Positions 8,681 through 18,094 of a stretch of DNA of 64,000 nucleotides are shown in pieces (positions within the stretch are counted from its first letter, which is position 1; the number at the start of each line of letters is the position of its first letter). A program made the position numbers and the translations under genes. Under the pieces are notes generated by a model. The model was not told where the DNA came from. It ran no database searches and worked only from the letters and a program-made list of their open reading frames with translations. This DNA is from Tatumella citrea (lineage in GTDB: Bacteria; Pseudomonadota; Gammaproteobacteria; Enterobacterales; Enterobacteriaceae), in assembly GCF_002163585.1 (NCBI RefSeq), contig NZ_CP015579.1, forward strand, positions 1,488,001 to 1,552,000. Direction: 5' to 3'.

Positions 8681-10735
8681 ATGGAACTTAAAGCAACTTC
8701 AATGGGCAAACGGCTGGCACAGCATCCTTACAACCGGGTTCGCCTGTTGCCTGCAGGTGTTGAAGTCAGTGGCGACCGCCATGAATATATTATACCTTTT
8801 AATCAGTTACTCGGTATTCAGTGTAAACGAGGGGTGGTTTGGGGAGAACTGGAATTTCAGCTTCCGGAAGACAAAGTTGTCAGGCTGCATGGCACCGAAT
8901 GGCAGGAAACTCAGCAGTTTTATCACTATCTGCTGCAATCCTGGCAACATTGGAGCCAGCAAATGGCGGATGTTTGTTATCAGGTCCTCAGTGAACTGCA
9001 GCAGTATCTGCTGAGTCAGGTACAGCGTGATAGCTGGCTTACCCGCAGTGACATTCGTGGTTTTCGCGAGAAAATTGAGCAAAAATTCTCAGCTTTACCG
9101 CTTCCCCATGAACGTATCCCCGAATTTGAACAGTGTCTGCCATTATGGCAGTTTTGCCTGAGCTGGCTGAATTCCACTGAACAGCAGCGTAACGAGCGAA
9201 ATCGCCAGTGGACAGAGGAGATTCTGGAACGTTATCAGGACTTCTTTGAAACGGTTGAATCTTCTCCTCTTAACCCGGCCCAGTGCCGGGCAGTGATTAA
9301 CGGAGAGGATAATCTGCTGGTACTGGCCGGGGCCGGTAGCGGCAAAACCTCTGTGCTGGCTGTCCGCGCAGCCTGGCTGATAAAACGGAAACTGGCTTCT
9401 GCAGACCAGATTTTGCTGCTGGCATTTGGCCGGGATGCTGCAGATGAGATGAACCAGCGGGTGATTAAATCCACCGGGGAAGCAACCATTACAGCCCGGA
9501 CGTTCCATTCCCTCGCGTTACATATTATTCAGCAAAGCAGTAATAAACAGCCGAAGATCAGCCAGCTTGAAAGCGATGCTGGTTTCCGTCGCCAAATGCT
9601 AACTGAAGTATGGCAACAGCAATGTGCGGAAAAAAAATCTTTTGCCAATGGCTGGCGTCAATGGTTACAGGAAGAATTGCAGTGGGAGATACCTGCTGAT
9701 GCCTTCTGGCAGGATGAAAAACTGCTTACACAGATCTCTGGCCGGCTGGAGCGTTGGGTCTCACTGATGCGTAACCATGGCGGGGCGCAGGCAGCAATGA
9801 TTGACGAAGCTCCGGAGGATATCAGGGTTTTATTCGGCAAACGAATCAGGCTACTGGCTCCGTTACTGAAAGCGTGGAAGAGTCATCTCAAACAGGAAGG
9901 GGCCGTTGATTTTACCGGCTTAATTCAGCAGGCCGTTGCTTTGCTGGATAAAGGGCGTTTTATCAGTCCCTGGAAGTATATTCTGGTTGATGAGTTTCAG
10001 GACATTTCCACACAACGCTCATCACTGATTAAAGCCTTACGTGAGCAGAATAAACGATGCAGCCTGTTTGCTGTCGGGGACGACTGGCAGGCTATCTATC
10101 GTTTTGCCGGGGCGGAAATTAATCTGACAACCCGTTTTCACCAGCAATTTGGAGAAGGTGACATCTGCGTACTGGACACCACTTATCGCTTCAACCAACA
10201 GATTGGCCTGGTCGCTAACCGGTTTATTCAGCAAAACCCGTTGCAGATGAAAAAAAGTCTCAACAGCCTGACAAAAGGGAACAAAAAGTCAGTATCACTA
10301 CTGCCGGAAGACCAACTGGAAGCACTGCTAAATAAAATGAGTGGCTACGTTAAAGATGACGAAACAGTGTTGATTCTGGCCCGTTATCACTACCTCAGAC
10401 CGCCGGTACTGGCTAAAGCTGCGACCCGCTGGCCTAAATTATCGGTCAGCTTTACGACCATGCACGCCAGTAAAGGGCAAGAGGCCGACTATGTCATTGT
10501 CATTGGCCTGAACGAAGGAAACAGCGGATTTCCTGCGGCAACCAGAGAATCCGTGATCGAAAAAGGGTTACTGCCTGAGCCGGAGGATTTTCCTGATGCT
10601 GAGGAACGACGACTGGCTTATGTCGCGATGACAAGGGCAAAACAGCAGCTGTGGTTGCTGTACGACAAACAAACACCTTCATGTTTTGTCGAAAACCTCA
10701 GGGATCTTGGTGTCCCTGTGGTTCGCAAACCCTGA
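8681..10735 (+). CDS. helD: DNA helicase IV HelD
   Basis: ATP-dependent 3'-5' DNA helicase of superfamily 1A (UvrD/Rep type). Its 684 residues match the E. coli length. Walker A AGAGSGKT lies at 216-223 and Walker B DEFQD at 437-441; the QAIYRFAGAE motif III region, the TTMHASKGQEAD motif V and the VAMTRAK motif VI are all intact. The first 190 residues are the HelD-specific N-terminal domain. It is convergent with mgsA with only five bases between the stops, and I see no terminator in that gap. Confidence 0.97.
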   Translation: MELKATSMGKRLAQHPYNRVRLLPAGVEVSGDRHEYIIPFNQLLGIQCKRGVVWGELEFQLPEDKVVRLHGTEWQETQQFYHYLLQSWQHWSQQMADVCYQVLSELQQYLLSQVQRDSWLTRSDIRGFREKIEQKFSALPLPHERIPEFEQCLPLWQFCLSWLNSTEQQRNERNRQWTEEILERYQDFFETVESSPLNPAQCRAVINGEDNLLVLAGAGSGKTSVLAVRAAWLIKRKLASADQILLLAFGRDAADEMNQRVIKSTGEATITARTFHSLALHIIQQSSNKQPKISQLESDAGFRRQMLTEVWQQQCAEKKSFANGWRQWLQEELQWEIPADAFWQDEKLLTQISGRLERWVSLMRNHGGAQAAMIDEAPEDIRVLFGKRIRLLAPLLKAWKSHLKQEGAVDFTGLIQQAVALLDKGRFISPWKYILVDEFQDISTQRSSLIKALREQNKRCSLFAVGDDWQAIYRFAGAEINLTTRFHQQFGEGDICVLDTTYRFNQQIGLVANRFIQQNPLQMKKSLNSLTKGNKKSVSLLPEDQLEALLNKMSGYVKDDETVLILARYHYLRPPVLAKAATRWPKLSVSFTTMHASKGQEADYVIVIGLNEGNSGFPAATRESVIEKGLLPEPEDFPDAEERRLAYVAMTRAKQQLWLLYDKQTPSCFVENLRDLGVPVVRKP

Positions 10736-10740
10736 ACGAC

Positions 10741-11220
10741 TTAATCGTTTTTCAGTAACGGTTCCTGCAATCGTTCAGCCATGTAGCGCGGATAGTCAGG
10801 AATCGTAATCTCAACACTCTGCCGGTATAAGACGGAGTTTACAATGAAATCGGCAGTTGAGCGGTTAGTTGCCACGGGGATATTCCATACGGTGGCCAGC
10901 CGCAATAATGCTTTCACATCAGGATCATGGGGCACTGCGTTTAACGGATCCCAGAAAAAGATTAACATATCCACTTTACCTTCAGAGATCATAGCTCCAA
11001 CCTGCTGATCCCCACCCATCGGGCCACTCAGTAACGGATTTACATGTAAACCACAGTGCTTATTAATCAGATTACCGGTAGTACCGGTCGCATAAAGCGT
11101 ATGCGATTCAAGTGAAGGCTGATTTTGCGTGACCCACTCCAGAAGAGAAGCTTTGCAATTATCATGAGCAACCAGGGCGATATGTTTCTTTTCCGGCAAC
11201 GTTCTGACCGTCTGCTCCAT
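10741..11220 (-). CDS. mgsA: Methylglyoxal synthase
   Basis: Converts dihydroxyacetone phosphate to methylglyoxal and phosphate, a bypass of lower glycolysis. The product is 159 residues (E. coli 152). The catalytic Asp71 lies in [12 protein letters not shown], and GTTGN (46-50) and the [18 protein letters not shown] block are conserved. The extra length is at the C-terminus. Upstream of it on the same strand is yccT, but a 68-bp gap and different roles make a shared transcript uncertain. It is worth noting beside the electrophile-response-like genes at 29.7-32.2 kb. Confidence 0.97.
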   Translation of the reverse strand: MEQTVRTLPEKKHIALVAHDNCKASLLEWVTQNQPSLESHTLYATGTTGNLINKHCGLHVNPLLSGPMGGDQQVGAMISEGKVDMLIFFWDPLNAVPHDPDVKALLRLATVWNIPVATNRSTADFIVNSVLYRQSVEITIPDYPRYMAERLQEPLLKND

Positions 11221-11288
11221 TATTTATCCTTTTGATTGAGCGAATTCGCTGGGTTCTAAAGCAGTGTAGCGCGGCGGGGAATAACTGT

Positions 11289-11894
11289 TCAACTGGTTCG
11301 GAATTCACGTAACCAGGATAATAAAGACTGGAATGAGCGGCCGGCAAAGGATAAAGAACTGCTCAATGAAGAAACATCCTGATTAACATATTCACGGTTA
11401 TCAGTATCAGTCAGAATATTTCCCTGCAAACCGGCTCCGGTAAATTTTTCTACTGACGCTTTTCTTTTTAACTGATTATAAGCTGTCATTTCGGCAACAT
11501 AATCGACTCCGGGTGCGAGTGACAAATGGTCCTGAATGGCAGGAACATCATGATCGTTCTCATCAACAACCCGGAAGCGGGTTGCGCTGGAAACCTGCTT
11601 TTGTAACTCACCTGGAGCGGCTGGTTTCGGGAATAGCACATTAACCTTCTGGCCTTGTGCGGTGAAAGTAATAATAAATGCCGGGGAGTTTTTTTGCTGA
11701 TCAATGGTAAATAAAATCTGATGCTGTCCGCGGTTCAGTTCAATACTGTCAGCACCTTTCAACAGGCTACCGGGCAAAGGATGTCCGTCCAGAACCAGTA
11801 AATTCATTTCCGGATTAAGTCTGAAGCTTAATGCTTCGGCAGCAGATGAAAAACTACCAAGCAACAGGCAGAGGAGAGGTGCTAAAAACTTCAT
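11289..11894 (-). CDS. yccT: Periplasmic DUF2057 protein YccT (CsgI-like)
   Basis: Secreted protein of 201 residues (E. coli about 220) with a clear Sec signal peptide (1-21, ending SAAEA-L) and the DUF2057 pattern of short beta strands. In E. coli and Salmonella this family member was reported to restrain curli assembly (CsgI). No curli genes occur in this window, so that role is only a family-based suggestion. Position between mgsA and yccU is conserved. Confidence 0.88.
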   Translation of the reverse strand: MKFLAPLLCLLLGSFSSAAEALSFRLNPEMNLLVLDGHPLPGSLLKGADSIELNRGQHQILFTIDQQKNSPAFIITFTAQGQKVNVLFPKPAAPGELQKQVSSATRFRVVDENDHDVPAIQDHLSLAPGVDYVAEMTAYNQLKRKASVEKFTGAGLQGNILTDTDNREYVNQDVSSLSSSLSFAGRSFQSLLSWLREFRTS

Positions 11895-12067
11895 CTTTGC
11901 TCCGGGGCAACCTTACGACCATGCATTTATCAGCAGTTAGTATTATGGCATTAAATTTTACAATTTGTCATATTTATTGTGCGGTAGCGCCGCTGGTGAT
12001 ACTGAGTTTTAGCGATACACTGAGGATAACCTCTGGGAACAATGACGGGCCAGGCAAGGGGGGAATA

Positions 12068-12490
12068 ATGAACCAACCAGATATTGGCAGGATAATGACA
12101 ACAGCGCGGCGTATTGCGTTGGTAGGGGCCAGTGATAACCCGGAGCGTCCGGCATGGCAGATAATGATGTTTTTATTACAGCACGGCTATGAAGTCATTC
12201 CTGTGAGCCCGCGGGTTGCAGGCAAAACACTGGCGGGTCAACTGGGTTATGCTTCGCTTGATCAGGTGCCCGGGCATATTGATATAGTCGATGTATTTCG
12301 CAATCCGGAAGTGGTGCCTGCAATTGCAGAACAGGCGGTTGCTCATGGCGCAGATGTGCTCTGGCTGCAGCCTGGCACCTTTAATCCGGAGGCTGAAGAA
12401 CTTGCCAGTAAGGCAGGGCTTACGGTCGTGGCGGATAAATGCACTAAAATTGAAATAATGAAACTGGGACTGCCGCCTTTAACTGCATAG
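12068..12490 (+). CDS. yccU: CoA-binding Rossmann protein YccU
   Basis: Small single-domain protein of 140 residues (E. coli 137) with a CoA-binding Rossmann fold: ALVGASDNPERPAW near the N-terminus is the nucleotide loop, and the IDIVDVFRNPEVVPAI and DKCTKIE segments are typical. The ATG at 12068 fits the E. coli N-terminus; a longer in-frame opening upstream has no support. No enzymatic role is established. It is convergent with hspQ. Confidence 0.93.
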   Translation: MNQPDIGRIMTTARRIALVGASDNPERPAWQIMMFLLQHGYEVIPVSPRVAGKTLAGQLGYASLDQVPGHIDIVDVFRNPEVVPAIAEQAVAHGADVLWLQPGTFNPEAEELASKAGLTVVADKCTKIEIMKLGLPPLTA

Positions 12491-12509
12491 CTGAAAAAGG
12501 CGACAGTGA

Positions 12510-12824
12510 TTAGTGACAGCGGTGTGGCGCGCGCAATTGCTGGCGGACGTTCTCGGCCAGCTCATCCAGTACCGGCTGATCAGGGTGTTCATCATAAACT
12601 TCCCCGGTCAGCTGGAATTCAGCGACATAAGTATGCACAGTTTCACCGGCTTCATCTTCCATCACTACATGATACCAGGGACGGGTACCGTGTAGGTCAT
12701 AGCTTGGTTCCTCAGGAACCGGCATATCCAGTGAAAACTCAGCATCTACATCAACGACTACTCCGAGAGTTCCGGAGAGTTTGTGCCGGACCTGCTGGCC
12801 AATACCAAATTTGCTGCTAATCAT
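12510..12824 (-). CDS. hspQ: Heat shock protein HspQ
   Basis: Small hemimethylated-DNA-binding-fold protein (YccV type) that in E. coli affects DnaA stability and in Yersinia acts as a Lon specificity factor. The chosen ATG at 12824 follows GGAGGT at good spacing; the product is 104 residues (E. coli 105). Conserved features include [12 protein letters not shown], the [11 protein letters not shown] strand and the ENVRQQL end. A sigma-32-like promoter at 12857-12883, between this gene and the upstream rlmI stop, gives independent heat induction. Confidence 0.95.
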   Translation of the reverse strand: MISSKFGIGQQVRHKLSGTLGVVVDVDAEFSLDMPVPEEPSYDLHGTRPWYHVVMEDEAGETVHTYVAEFQLTGEVYDEHPDQPVLDELAENVRQQLRAPHRCH

Positions 12825-12854
12825 AAATACCTCCGGAAGATCATCATTCCAAAG

Positions 12855-12883
12855 ATATAAGGGCAGGGTCACTTTTTTTCAAG
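12855..12883 (-). promoter_or_regulatory. Sigma-32 (heat shock) promoter of hspQ
   Basis: On the minus strand CTTGAAA (12883-12877) is followed after 13 bases by CCCTTATAT (from 12863), close to the sigma-32 pattern CTTGAAA-N(12-17)-CCCCATNT. It sits immediately after the rlmI stop codon and about 35 bp upstream of the hspQ start. Confidence 0.75.
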
Positions 12884-14074
12884 CTATTCTACGTAACAAA
12901 CAAAACCTTTCAGATACAACCCTTCAGGATAGGATGAAATGACCGGGTGATCGGCAGCCTGGCGCAACTGGTCAACAAACTGGACATTCTTCCCTGCATC
13001 CAGCGCGGCGTCTGCGATGACTTTCTGAAATAAGTCCACGGTCATCAGTCCGGAGCAGGAAAAAGTTAATAGTATCCCGCCGGGATTCAGCAACTGCATC
13101 GCCAGCATATTGATATCTTTATAACCACGACAGGCTCCCGCCAGTTGATTTTTGTTTTCAACAAATTTAGGGGGATCCATGACTATTACATCAAATTTCT
13201 CACCGCTATCACGGTAACGACGCAGCAACTTAAACACGTCGTCCCGGATAAATTTGGCTTTATCCAGTGGCAACTGGTTGAGCTCGATATTCTGTCTGGC
13301 CACATCCAGTGCAGCTTCTGAGGTATCAACGCTCAGTACTTCGCGACAACCGCCGATTAATGCTGAAACCGCAAATCCGCCGGTATAAGAGAAGCAGTTC
13401 AGTACCCGTGCATTTTGACTGTAACGACGTAATGCATAACGGCTGTCACGTTGATCCAGATAATATCCGGTCTTATGTCCTTCCCTGATATCGACCAGCA
13501 GTTTCATACCATGCTCGGTAATCGGTAACAGGGCCGGAGGTTCCTGACCTGAGATCATACCGTGGGTGAGGGGGAGTCCCTCTTTTTTACGTACCGAAAC
13601 ATCGGAACGATCATAGACAGAACACTCAGGGAAACAATTCTGTAATGCGGTGACAATAGCAGGGCGCTGATATTCAGCACCGGCAGATAACAACTGTACC
13701 ACCAGATAATCGGCGAACTTATCAATTGTCACACCGGGCATGCCATCTGATTCCCCGGTAATCAGACGATAACTGTCGAGATTGTCGGCTTTAGCCAACC
13801 ATTCGCGCCATTGTCTGGCCTTGATGAGCCGTTGTTCGAAGAAGGCAATATCAATCGTTTCATCCTGTTCCCAGCTCCATACCCTGGCGCGAATTTGCGA
13901 TTGAGGAGAGTATGCCGCACGTGCCAGCCAGCTACCTTTATGGTCACAAATATCCACAGTTTCCCCGGAGTTGGCGGAACCTTCGATACGGCTGATTGCG
14001 CCGGAAAAAACCCATGGATGGCGGCGTAGCAGGGATTTTTCACGTCCCCTGGAAAGAATTAATCTGGCAGTCAT
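12884..14074 (-). CDS. rlmI: 23S rRNA (cytosine-C5-1962) methyltransferase RlmI
   Basis: SAM-dependent methyltransferase that makes m5C1962 in 23S rRNA. Its 396 residues equal the E. coli length. It has an N-terminal PUA domain (about 1-80), a central beta-barrel, and a C-terminal Rossmann domain with the SAM motif [11 protein letters not shown], the DPPKF motif and the catalytic Cys in LTFSCSG. It is divergent from yccX. Confidence 0.97.
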   Translation of the reverse strand: MTARLILSRGREKSLLRRHPWVFSGAISRIEGSANSGETVDICDHKGSWLARAAYSPQSQIRARVWSWEQDETIDIAFFEQRLIKARQWREWLAKADNLDSYRLITGESDGMPGVTIDKFADYLVVQLLSAGAEYQRPAIVTALQNCFPECSVYDRSDVSVRKKEGLPLTHGMISGQEPPALLPITEHGMKLLVDIREGHKTGYYLDQRDSRYALRRYSQNARVLNCFSYTGGFAVSALIGGCREVLSVDTSEAALDVARQNIELNQLPLDKAKFIRDDVFKLLRRYRDSGEKFDVIVMDPPKFVENKNQLAGACRGYKDINMLAMQLLNPGGILLTFSCSGLMTVDLFQKVIADAALDAGKNVQFVDQLRQAADHPVISSYPEGLYLKGFVCYVE

Positions 14075-14157
14075 AATATACAGGTAGCAAAGAATAAAGG
14101 CGGTATTGTTAAGCGGATACCGCCAAATTGCAAACTAATCAACAGCGGGGGCAACAA

Positions 14158-14433
14158 ATGCATTCAATCTGCAAAGTCCGGGTTACCGGACGGGTACAGG
14201 GGGTGTTTTTCCGGGACAGTACCAGGCGACAGGCGTTGAATCACGGGATCAATGGGTATGCTATTAATCTCAGTGATGGCAGTGTAGAGATCCTGCTGTC
14301 CGGTGAGCTCACTGCCGTCGAAACCGTTGTAGCGTGGATCACTGCCGGCGGCCCGCCTGCTGCCAGGGTAGATAGTATTGATGTACAGCCTCTGGAATCT
14401 GATGGTGGAGTTACAGGATTCACTACTGGCTGA
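14158..14433 (+). CDS. yccX: Acylphosphatase YccX
   Basis: Hydrolyses the carboxyl-phosphate bond of acylphosphates in the cytosol. The ATG at 14158 follows CGGGGGC; the product is 91 residues (E. coli 92). The phosphate-binding loop GRVQGVFFR carries the catalytic Arg19, and Asn37 in YAINLSDG completes the active site. An in-frame ATG ten codons earlier is less likely. It is convergent with tusE (12-bp gap). Confidence 0.95.
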   Translation: MHSICKVRVTGRVQGVFFRDSTRRQALNHGINGYAINLSDGSVEILLSGELTAVETVVAWITAGGPPAARVDSIDVQPLESDGGVTGFTTG

Positions 14434-14445
14434 ACACTCAGAGGG

Positions 14446-14772
14446 TTAAAGGCATTTTGCCGGCTTAGGCAGTCCGGCTATTTTTGTTGCCTGCTTTGCA
14501 GGTCCGTCAGGAAACAGACGGAACAAATAACGGCTGTTGCCTTTCTCTTCACCGAACTTTTTTGCCATCGCTTTCACCAGCATACGTATGGCCGGGGAGG
14601 TGTTAAATTCCAGGTAAAACTCCCTGACAAACCTGACAACCTGCCAGTGGGCCTCTGTCAGTGTAATACCTTCACTGGTAGCTATTTCCTCAGCCAGGGC
14701 TTCTGACCAGTCGGCCGGAGATTTCAGATAACCTTCTGTATCTGTTTCAATGTCATGACCTGCAAACTTCAC
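14446..14772 (-). CDS. tusE: Sulfur relay protein TusE
   Basis: DsrC-family carrier that takes persulfide sulfur from TusBCD and passes it to MnmA for 2-thiouridine formation in tRNA. The product is 108 residues (E. coli 109), starting at GTG with GAGGAT upstream. The catalytic Cys107 lies in the C-terminal GLPKPAKCL, and [14 protein letters not shown] is conserved. The other tus genes are not in the window, as usual. Confidence 0.96.
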   Translation of the reverse strand: MKFAGHDIETDTEGYLKSPADWSEALAEEIATSEGITLTEAHWQVVRFVREFYLEFNTSPAIRMLVKAMAKKFGEEKGNSRYLFRLFPDGPAKQATKIAGLPKPAKCL

Positions 14773-14823
14773 AATATATCCTCTTCAGTAACTGTCTCGC
14801 AGTGTAGCAAACTGTGAAGGACG

Positions 14824-14849
14824 AAAAAATACCCGCCGGAGCGGGTATT
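14824..14849 (-). terminator. Terminator of yccA
   Basis: An 8-bp stem ATACCCGC/GCGGGTAT with a CGGA loop is followed by six T on the minus strand. It lies 22 bp downstream of the yccA stop. Confidence 0.87.
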
Positions 14850-14870
14850 AAAAGGAATATGGCGGGTCTG

Positions 14871-15527
14871 TCAGTTGCTGCGTGAGAAACCTAACAGGCT
14901 CAGCAGGCTGACAAAAATATTATATAGCGACACATACAGGCTTACTGTTGCCCGGATATAGTTGGTTTCGCCGCCATGAATGATATTACTGGTTTCCCAC
15001 AGGATGGCACCGGCAGAAAACAGGATAAACAGCGCACTCAGAGCCATTTGAAGTGCTGGCAAATGCAGGAAGATATTGGCAACCATTCCAACCAGCAGTA
15101 CGACAAAACCTGCCATCATCATTCCACCCAGGAACGACATATCCTTACGGGTGGTGAGCACATAAGCTGAGCAGCAGAAAAATACTAATGCAGTACCACC
15201 CAGGGCCAGAGCTATAACATCACCCATACCTGCGGACAGGAAACTGCTGAGTATCGGGCCCAGGCAGTAACCCAGGAAACCGGTAAAGGCAAACGCAGCC
15301 AGAATACCTGCCGGCCGGTCAGCCAGTCGGTAAGTCAGAAACATCAGACCGTAGAATCCAACCAGCATAAGAATCAGCCCGGGAGCGGGTAATGCCAGCA
15401 TAGTACTTGCGGTTGCGGTGACTGCAGAGAAAGCCAGAGTCATTCCGAGTAAGAAATAGGTATTTCGCAGTACCTTATGGGTACTGATTAAACTGTTACT
15501 GCGTCCAGGGGCAAGAATTCTGTCCAT
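14871..15527 (-). CDS. yccA: BAX-inhibitor-1 family membrane protein YccA
   Basis: Inner membrane protein with about seven transmembrane segments that modulates the FtsH protease in E. coli. The product is 218 residues (E. coli 219). The N-terminal cytosolic stretch [29 protein letters not shown], in which short runs match YccA, and the C-terminal [19 protein letters not shown] segment are typical of the family. Monocistronic with its own terminator. Confidence 0.95.
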   Translation of the reverse strand: MDRILAPGRSNSLISTHKVLRNTYFLLGMTLAFSAVTATASTMLALPAPGLILMLVGFYGLMFLTYRLADRPAGILAAFAFTGFLGYCLGPILSSFLSAGMGDVIALALGGTALVFFCCSAYVLTTRKDMSFLGGMMMAGFVVLLVGMVANIFLHLPALQMALSALFILFSAGAILWETSNIIHGGETNYIRATVSLYVSLYNIFVSLLSLLGFSRSN

Positions 15528-15753
15528 ACAGGCTCCTTAAACTATTAAAAATGTTTTTTGTAATGCCCGCAGAATACGCACTGCCGGGCAATGGATGAAG
15601 TCGTTTTACCCATCTTTACGTGGAAAATTGCTCCATAAACCGGCAATCTGCTGTTTTTGCCAGCACTCATTAATAATTTGGCTGTTTTTCAGGCAAATGG
15701 AACATTCAGGGCTTTACAATGTTCGGGGGGATGTTTATAGTGCGCCTCATTGC

Positions 15754-15841
15754 GGAGGGGTGGCCGAGCGGCTGAAGGCAGCGGTCTTGAAAACCGCCGA
15801 TGGGCAACCATCCGAGAGTTCGAATCTCTCCTCCTCCGCCA
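15754..15841 (+). tRNA. serT: tRNA-Ser(UGA), copy 1
   Basis: An 88-nt class II tRNA with encoded CCA. The acceptor stem GGAGGGG/CTCCTCC, long variable arm and T-arm GAGAGTTCGAATCTCTC are intact. The anticodon TGA is at 15788-15790. serT lies next to yccA in E. coli too. Confidence 0.97.
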
Positions 15842-15901
15842 TCTTTAGTACTCTGTTTTATTTGCTTTACAGAGCAGTATATCGTCTGTTCTGACCCTTA
15901 C

Positions 15902-15989
15902 GGAGGGGTGGCCGAGCGGCTGAAGGCAGCGGTCTTGAAAACCGCCGATGGGCAACCATCCGAGAGTTCGAATCTCTCCTCCTCCGCCA
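15902..15989 (+). tRNA. tRNA-Ser(UGA), copy 2
   Basis: Identical in all 88 bases to the copy 60 bp upstream, with the anticodon TGA at 15936-15938. It is followed by a strong terminator, so the two are probably one transcript. E. coli has a single serT here. Confidence 0.97.
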
Positions 15990-16002
15990 TATCTTAAGAA
16001 AG

Positions 16003-16028
16003 ACCAGCCTGATGGCTGGTTTTTTTTT
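16003..16028 (+). terminator. Terminator of the tRNA-Ser pair
   Basis: A 7-bp ACCAGCC/GGCTGGT stem with a TGAT loop is followed by eight or more T, 13 bp after the second tRNA-Ser. Confidence 0.92.
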
Positions 16029-16256
16029 GCCTGCGGTTTATTGATGTGCAACTTTTCATTCTCCGGGAACTTTCATCAGCACATGGACTCTATTCCCTCT
16101 TACGTAGTGAATTAAGTTTGATATAGTGATGTAAACTTTTTGCTCTGACATCATTAACTGACAAGGAGAGAACAGTGGCCAAAGCGGTATTCATCCGGAT
16201 GGACAATGTCAGAGACAATTTTTCTCGCGCCCCTCAGAATTCATGGAACAGTTATA

Positions 16257-17756
16257 ATGATTAAGAAATTGAGCTTGTGTACACTCGCTGTACTGGCAGC
16301 ACTACCTGTGAGCCTGCAAACTTTTGCGGCAGAAAACAGTATGCAGCTGGAACAGGTGTTAATGCTTAGCCGTCATAATCTGCGGGCTCCCCTGGCGAAT
16401 GGCGGTAGTATCCTTGAACAGTCGACTAATAAGAAATGGCCGCAGTGGGATGTGGCGGGTGGCGAACTGACCACTCGTGGAGGTGTGCTTGAAGCTTACA
16501 TGGGTAAATATACCCGTGAATGGCTGGCACAACAGGGAGTGGTGGACAAAAACCAGTGCCCGGCGTCAGATTCTGTCTTTGTTTATGCCAACAGCCTGCA
16601 ACGCACAGTAGCAACAGCACAATTTTTTGTGAGCGGAGCATTTCCGGGATGTGATGTCGCGGTAACCCATCAGGATGCCATGGGTACGATGGATCCTGTA
16701 TTTAATCCTGTCATTGCTAATGACAGTGCTGATTTTAAAAAATCAGCACTTCAGGAGATGTCTGCCGCTGACAAACAGCAACAACAGCAATTACAGGGCG
16801 CTTATAGCCAGCTGAGTAAAGTGGTTGATTTCTCAGCGTCTCCGTTATGCAAAGGCAAAGATAAGTGCTCTCTGGGCAGTCAGTCAGATAATTTCAGCCT
16901 GGACAAAGGTAAAGAACCCGCTGTTGAAGGCCCGCTGAAGATTGGTAATGCTCTGGTTGATGCATTCACCTTACAGTATTACCAGGGGTTCCCTGCAGAC
17001 CAGGTCGCCTGGGGGCAAATCAAAACGCCTGAACAGTGGAAAGCTTTATCAGAAATCAAAAACGCCTACCAGAATATCCTGTTCACCACTCCTCAGGTTG
17101 CACGTGATGTTGCGGCACCTCTGGTTGATTATATTCGTAGCCAACTGATTGATCAGGATAAAACCAGCGCCCCGGCTTTCACTTTTATGGTCGGACATGA
17201 TTCAAATATCGCATCAGTTCTGGCGGCGTTGAAAGTAAAACCATATCAACTGCCAGGTCAGTATGAGCAAACGCCTATTGGTGGTCAGCTGGTCTTCGAA
17301 CGTTGGCATGATAAGAAAACCAACAAAGATCTGCTGAAAATTGAGTATGTGTATCAGAGTACTCAGCAGTTGCATGAAGCATCGACACTGAGCCTGGCGA
17401 ACCCGCCACAGCGGGTGACTTTACAACTCGAAGGTTGTCCTGCAGACAGTAATGGTTACTGTTCATGGGATGATTTCAGTAAGGTTCTGAATGAGGCTCT
17501 GCAAGGTACCGCGATGCAACCACATATGGCGCCTGCTGAAACTCCGGCGGCACCGGCAACGGCTTCAACTGCTGACAGTACTGCTTCGTCAACTCCGGCA
17601 GCGGCAGCGCCTGCTGCGACAGACAGTCAGACCAAATCGCCAGCGGCTAACGCTCCGGCTGGAAATCCATCAGCCAGTAAATCAAATTCAGCTGATGCCA
17701 ACCATTCATCTGCCGGCCACAGCTCTGGTGGTGGAAAGGGCGGTGATGCAAAATAA
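16257..17756 (+). CDS. agp: Periplasmic glucose-1-phosphatase Agp with C-terminal low-complexity tail
   Basis: Histidine acid phosphatase that hydrolyses glucose-1-phosphate in the periplasm. The ATG at 16257 begins a Sec signal peptide ([20 protein letters not shown]... cut near QTFA). The active-site loop is R39-H40-N41-L-R-A-P, with Asn in place of the usual Gly exactly as in Agp, and H314-D315 is the acid/base pair. Similarity to E. coli Agp runs to about residue 416. After that come about 83 residues rich in Ala, Pro, Ser, Thr and Gly with no match to E. coli Agp (413 residues in all). The tail stays in frame up to the terminator. Confidence 0.95.
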   Translation: MIKKLSLCTLAVLAALPVSLQTFAAENSMQLEQVLMLSRHNLRAPLANGGSILEQSTNKKWPQWDVAGGELTTRGGVLEAYMGKYTREWLAQQGVVDKNQCPASDSVFVYANSLQRTVATAQFFVSGAFPGCDVAVTHQDAMGTMDPVFNPVIANDSADFKKSALQEMSAADKQQQQQLQGAYSQLSKVVDFSASPLCKGKDKCSLGSQSDNFSLDKGKEPAVEGPLKIGNALVDAFTLQYYQGFPADQVAWGQIKTPEQWKALSEIKNAYQNILFTTPQVARDVAAPLVDYIRSQLIDQDKTSAPAFTFMVGHDSNIASVLAALKVKPYQLPGQYEQTPIGGQLVFERWHDKKTNKDLLKIEYVYQSTQQLHEASTLSLANPPQRVTLQLEGCPADSNGYCSWDDFSKVLNEALQGTAMQPHMAPAETPAAPATASTADSTASSTPAAAAPAATDSQTKSPAANAPAGNPSASKSNSADANHSSAGHSSGGGKGGDAK

Positions 17757-17802
17757 ATAGCCGGTAGCTCTCACCTTCCGGTGATCCCTGGCTGATAAAA
17801 AT

Positions 17803-17829
17803 CCTCGCAAAATGCGGGGTTTTTTTTTA
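17803..17829 (+). terminator. Terminator of agp
   Basis: A 7-bp stem (17803-17809 with 17813-17819, one G-T pair) is followed by nine T, 47 bp after the agp stop. Confidence 0.88.
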
Positions 17830-17911
17830 TCTGAAACCAGCGAATTACCCGGCATCCGGTAAATAATGCGCGGCTGTATAACAATATTTTAAGCGTATCG
17901 GTGGGCGGTTA

Positions 17912-18092
17912 ATGCCTCAGGCAGAACGGGAAGTTTAATACTCACCAGATGATCTGATACTGACGGAAGATGATGCTGTTTTTGAAACTTTTGCTTCGCG
18001 GACCGCCACAGAAAAACCATCACTGGTAATTCTGTGGCTGGAACAGCCGGGTGATACAACATTGAGTAGCTACTGTATTATCCGGCGGGCAG
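17912..18092 (+). pseudogene. Possible decayed small reading frame
   Basis: From an ATG at 17912 a frame reads eight codons to a TAA, and the same frame then stays open with protein-like composition (PDDLILTEDDAVFETFASRT and ILWLEQPGDT) up to the cycA stop region. I do not recognise it. It could be the remains of a small regulator or receiver-like protein, or chance. Only the interrupted frame is seen; everything else in the 17830-18094 gap is featureless to me. Confidence 0.2.
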
Positions 18093-18094
18093 GA

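Noticed and set aside
15595..15997. Frames across the tRNA-Ser genes
   Set aside because: They translate structural tRNA sequence twice, giving identical peptide segments; not coding.
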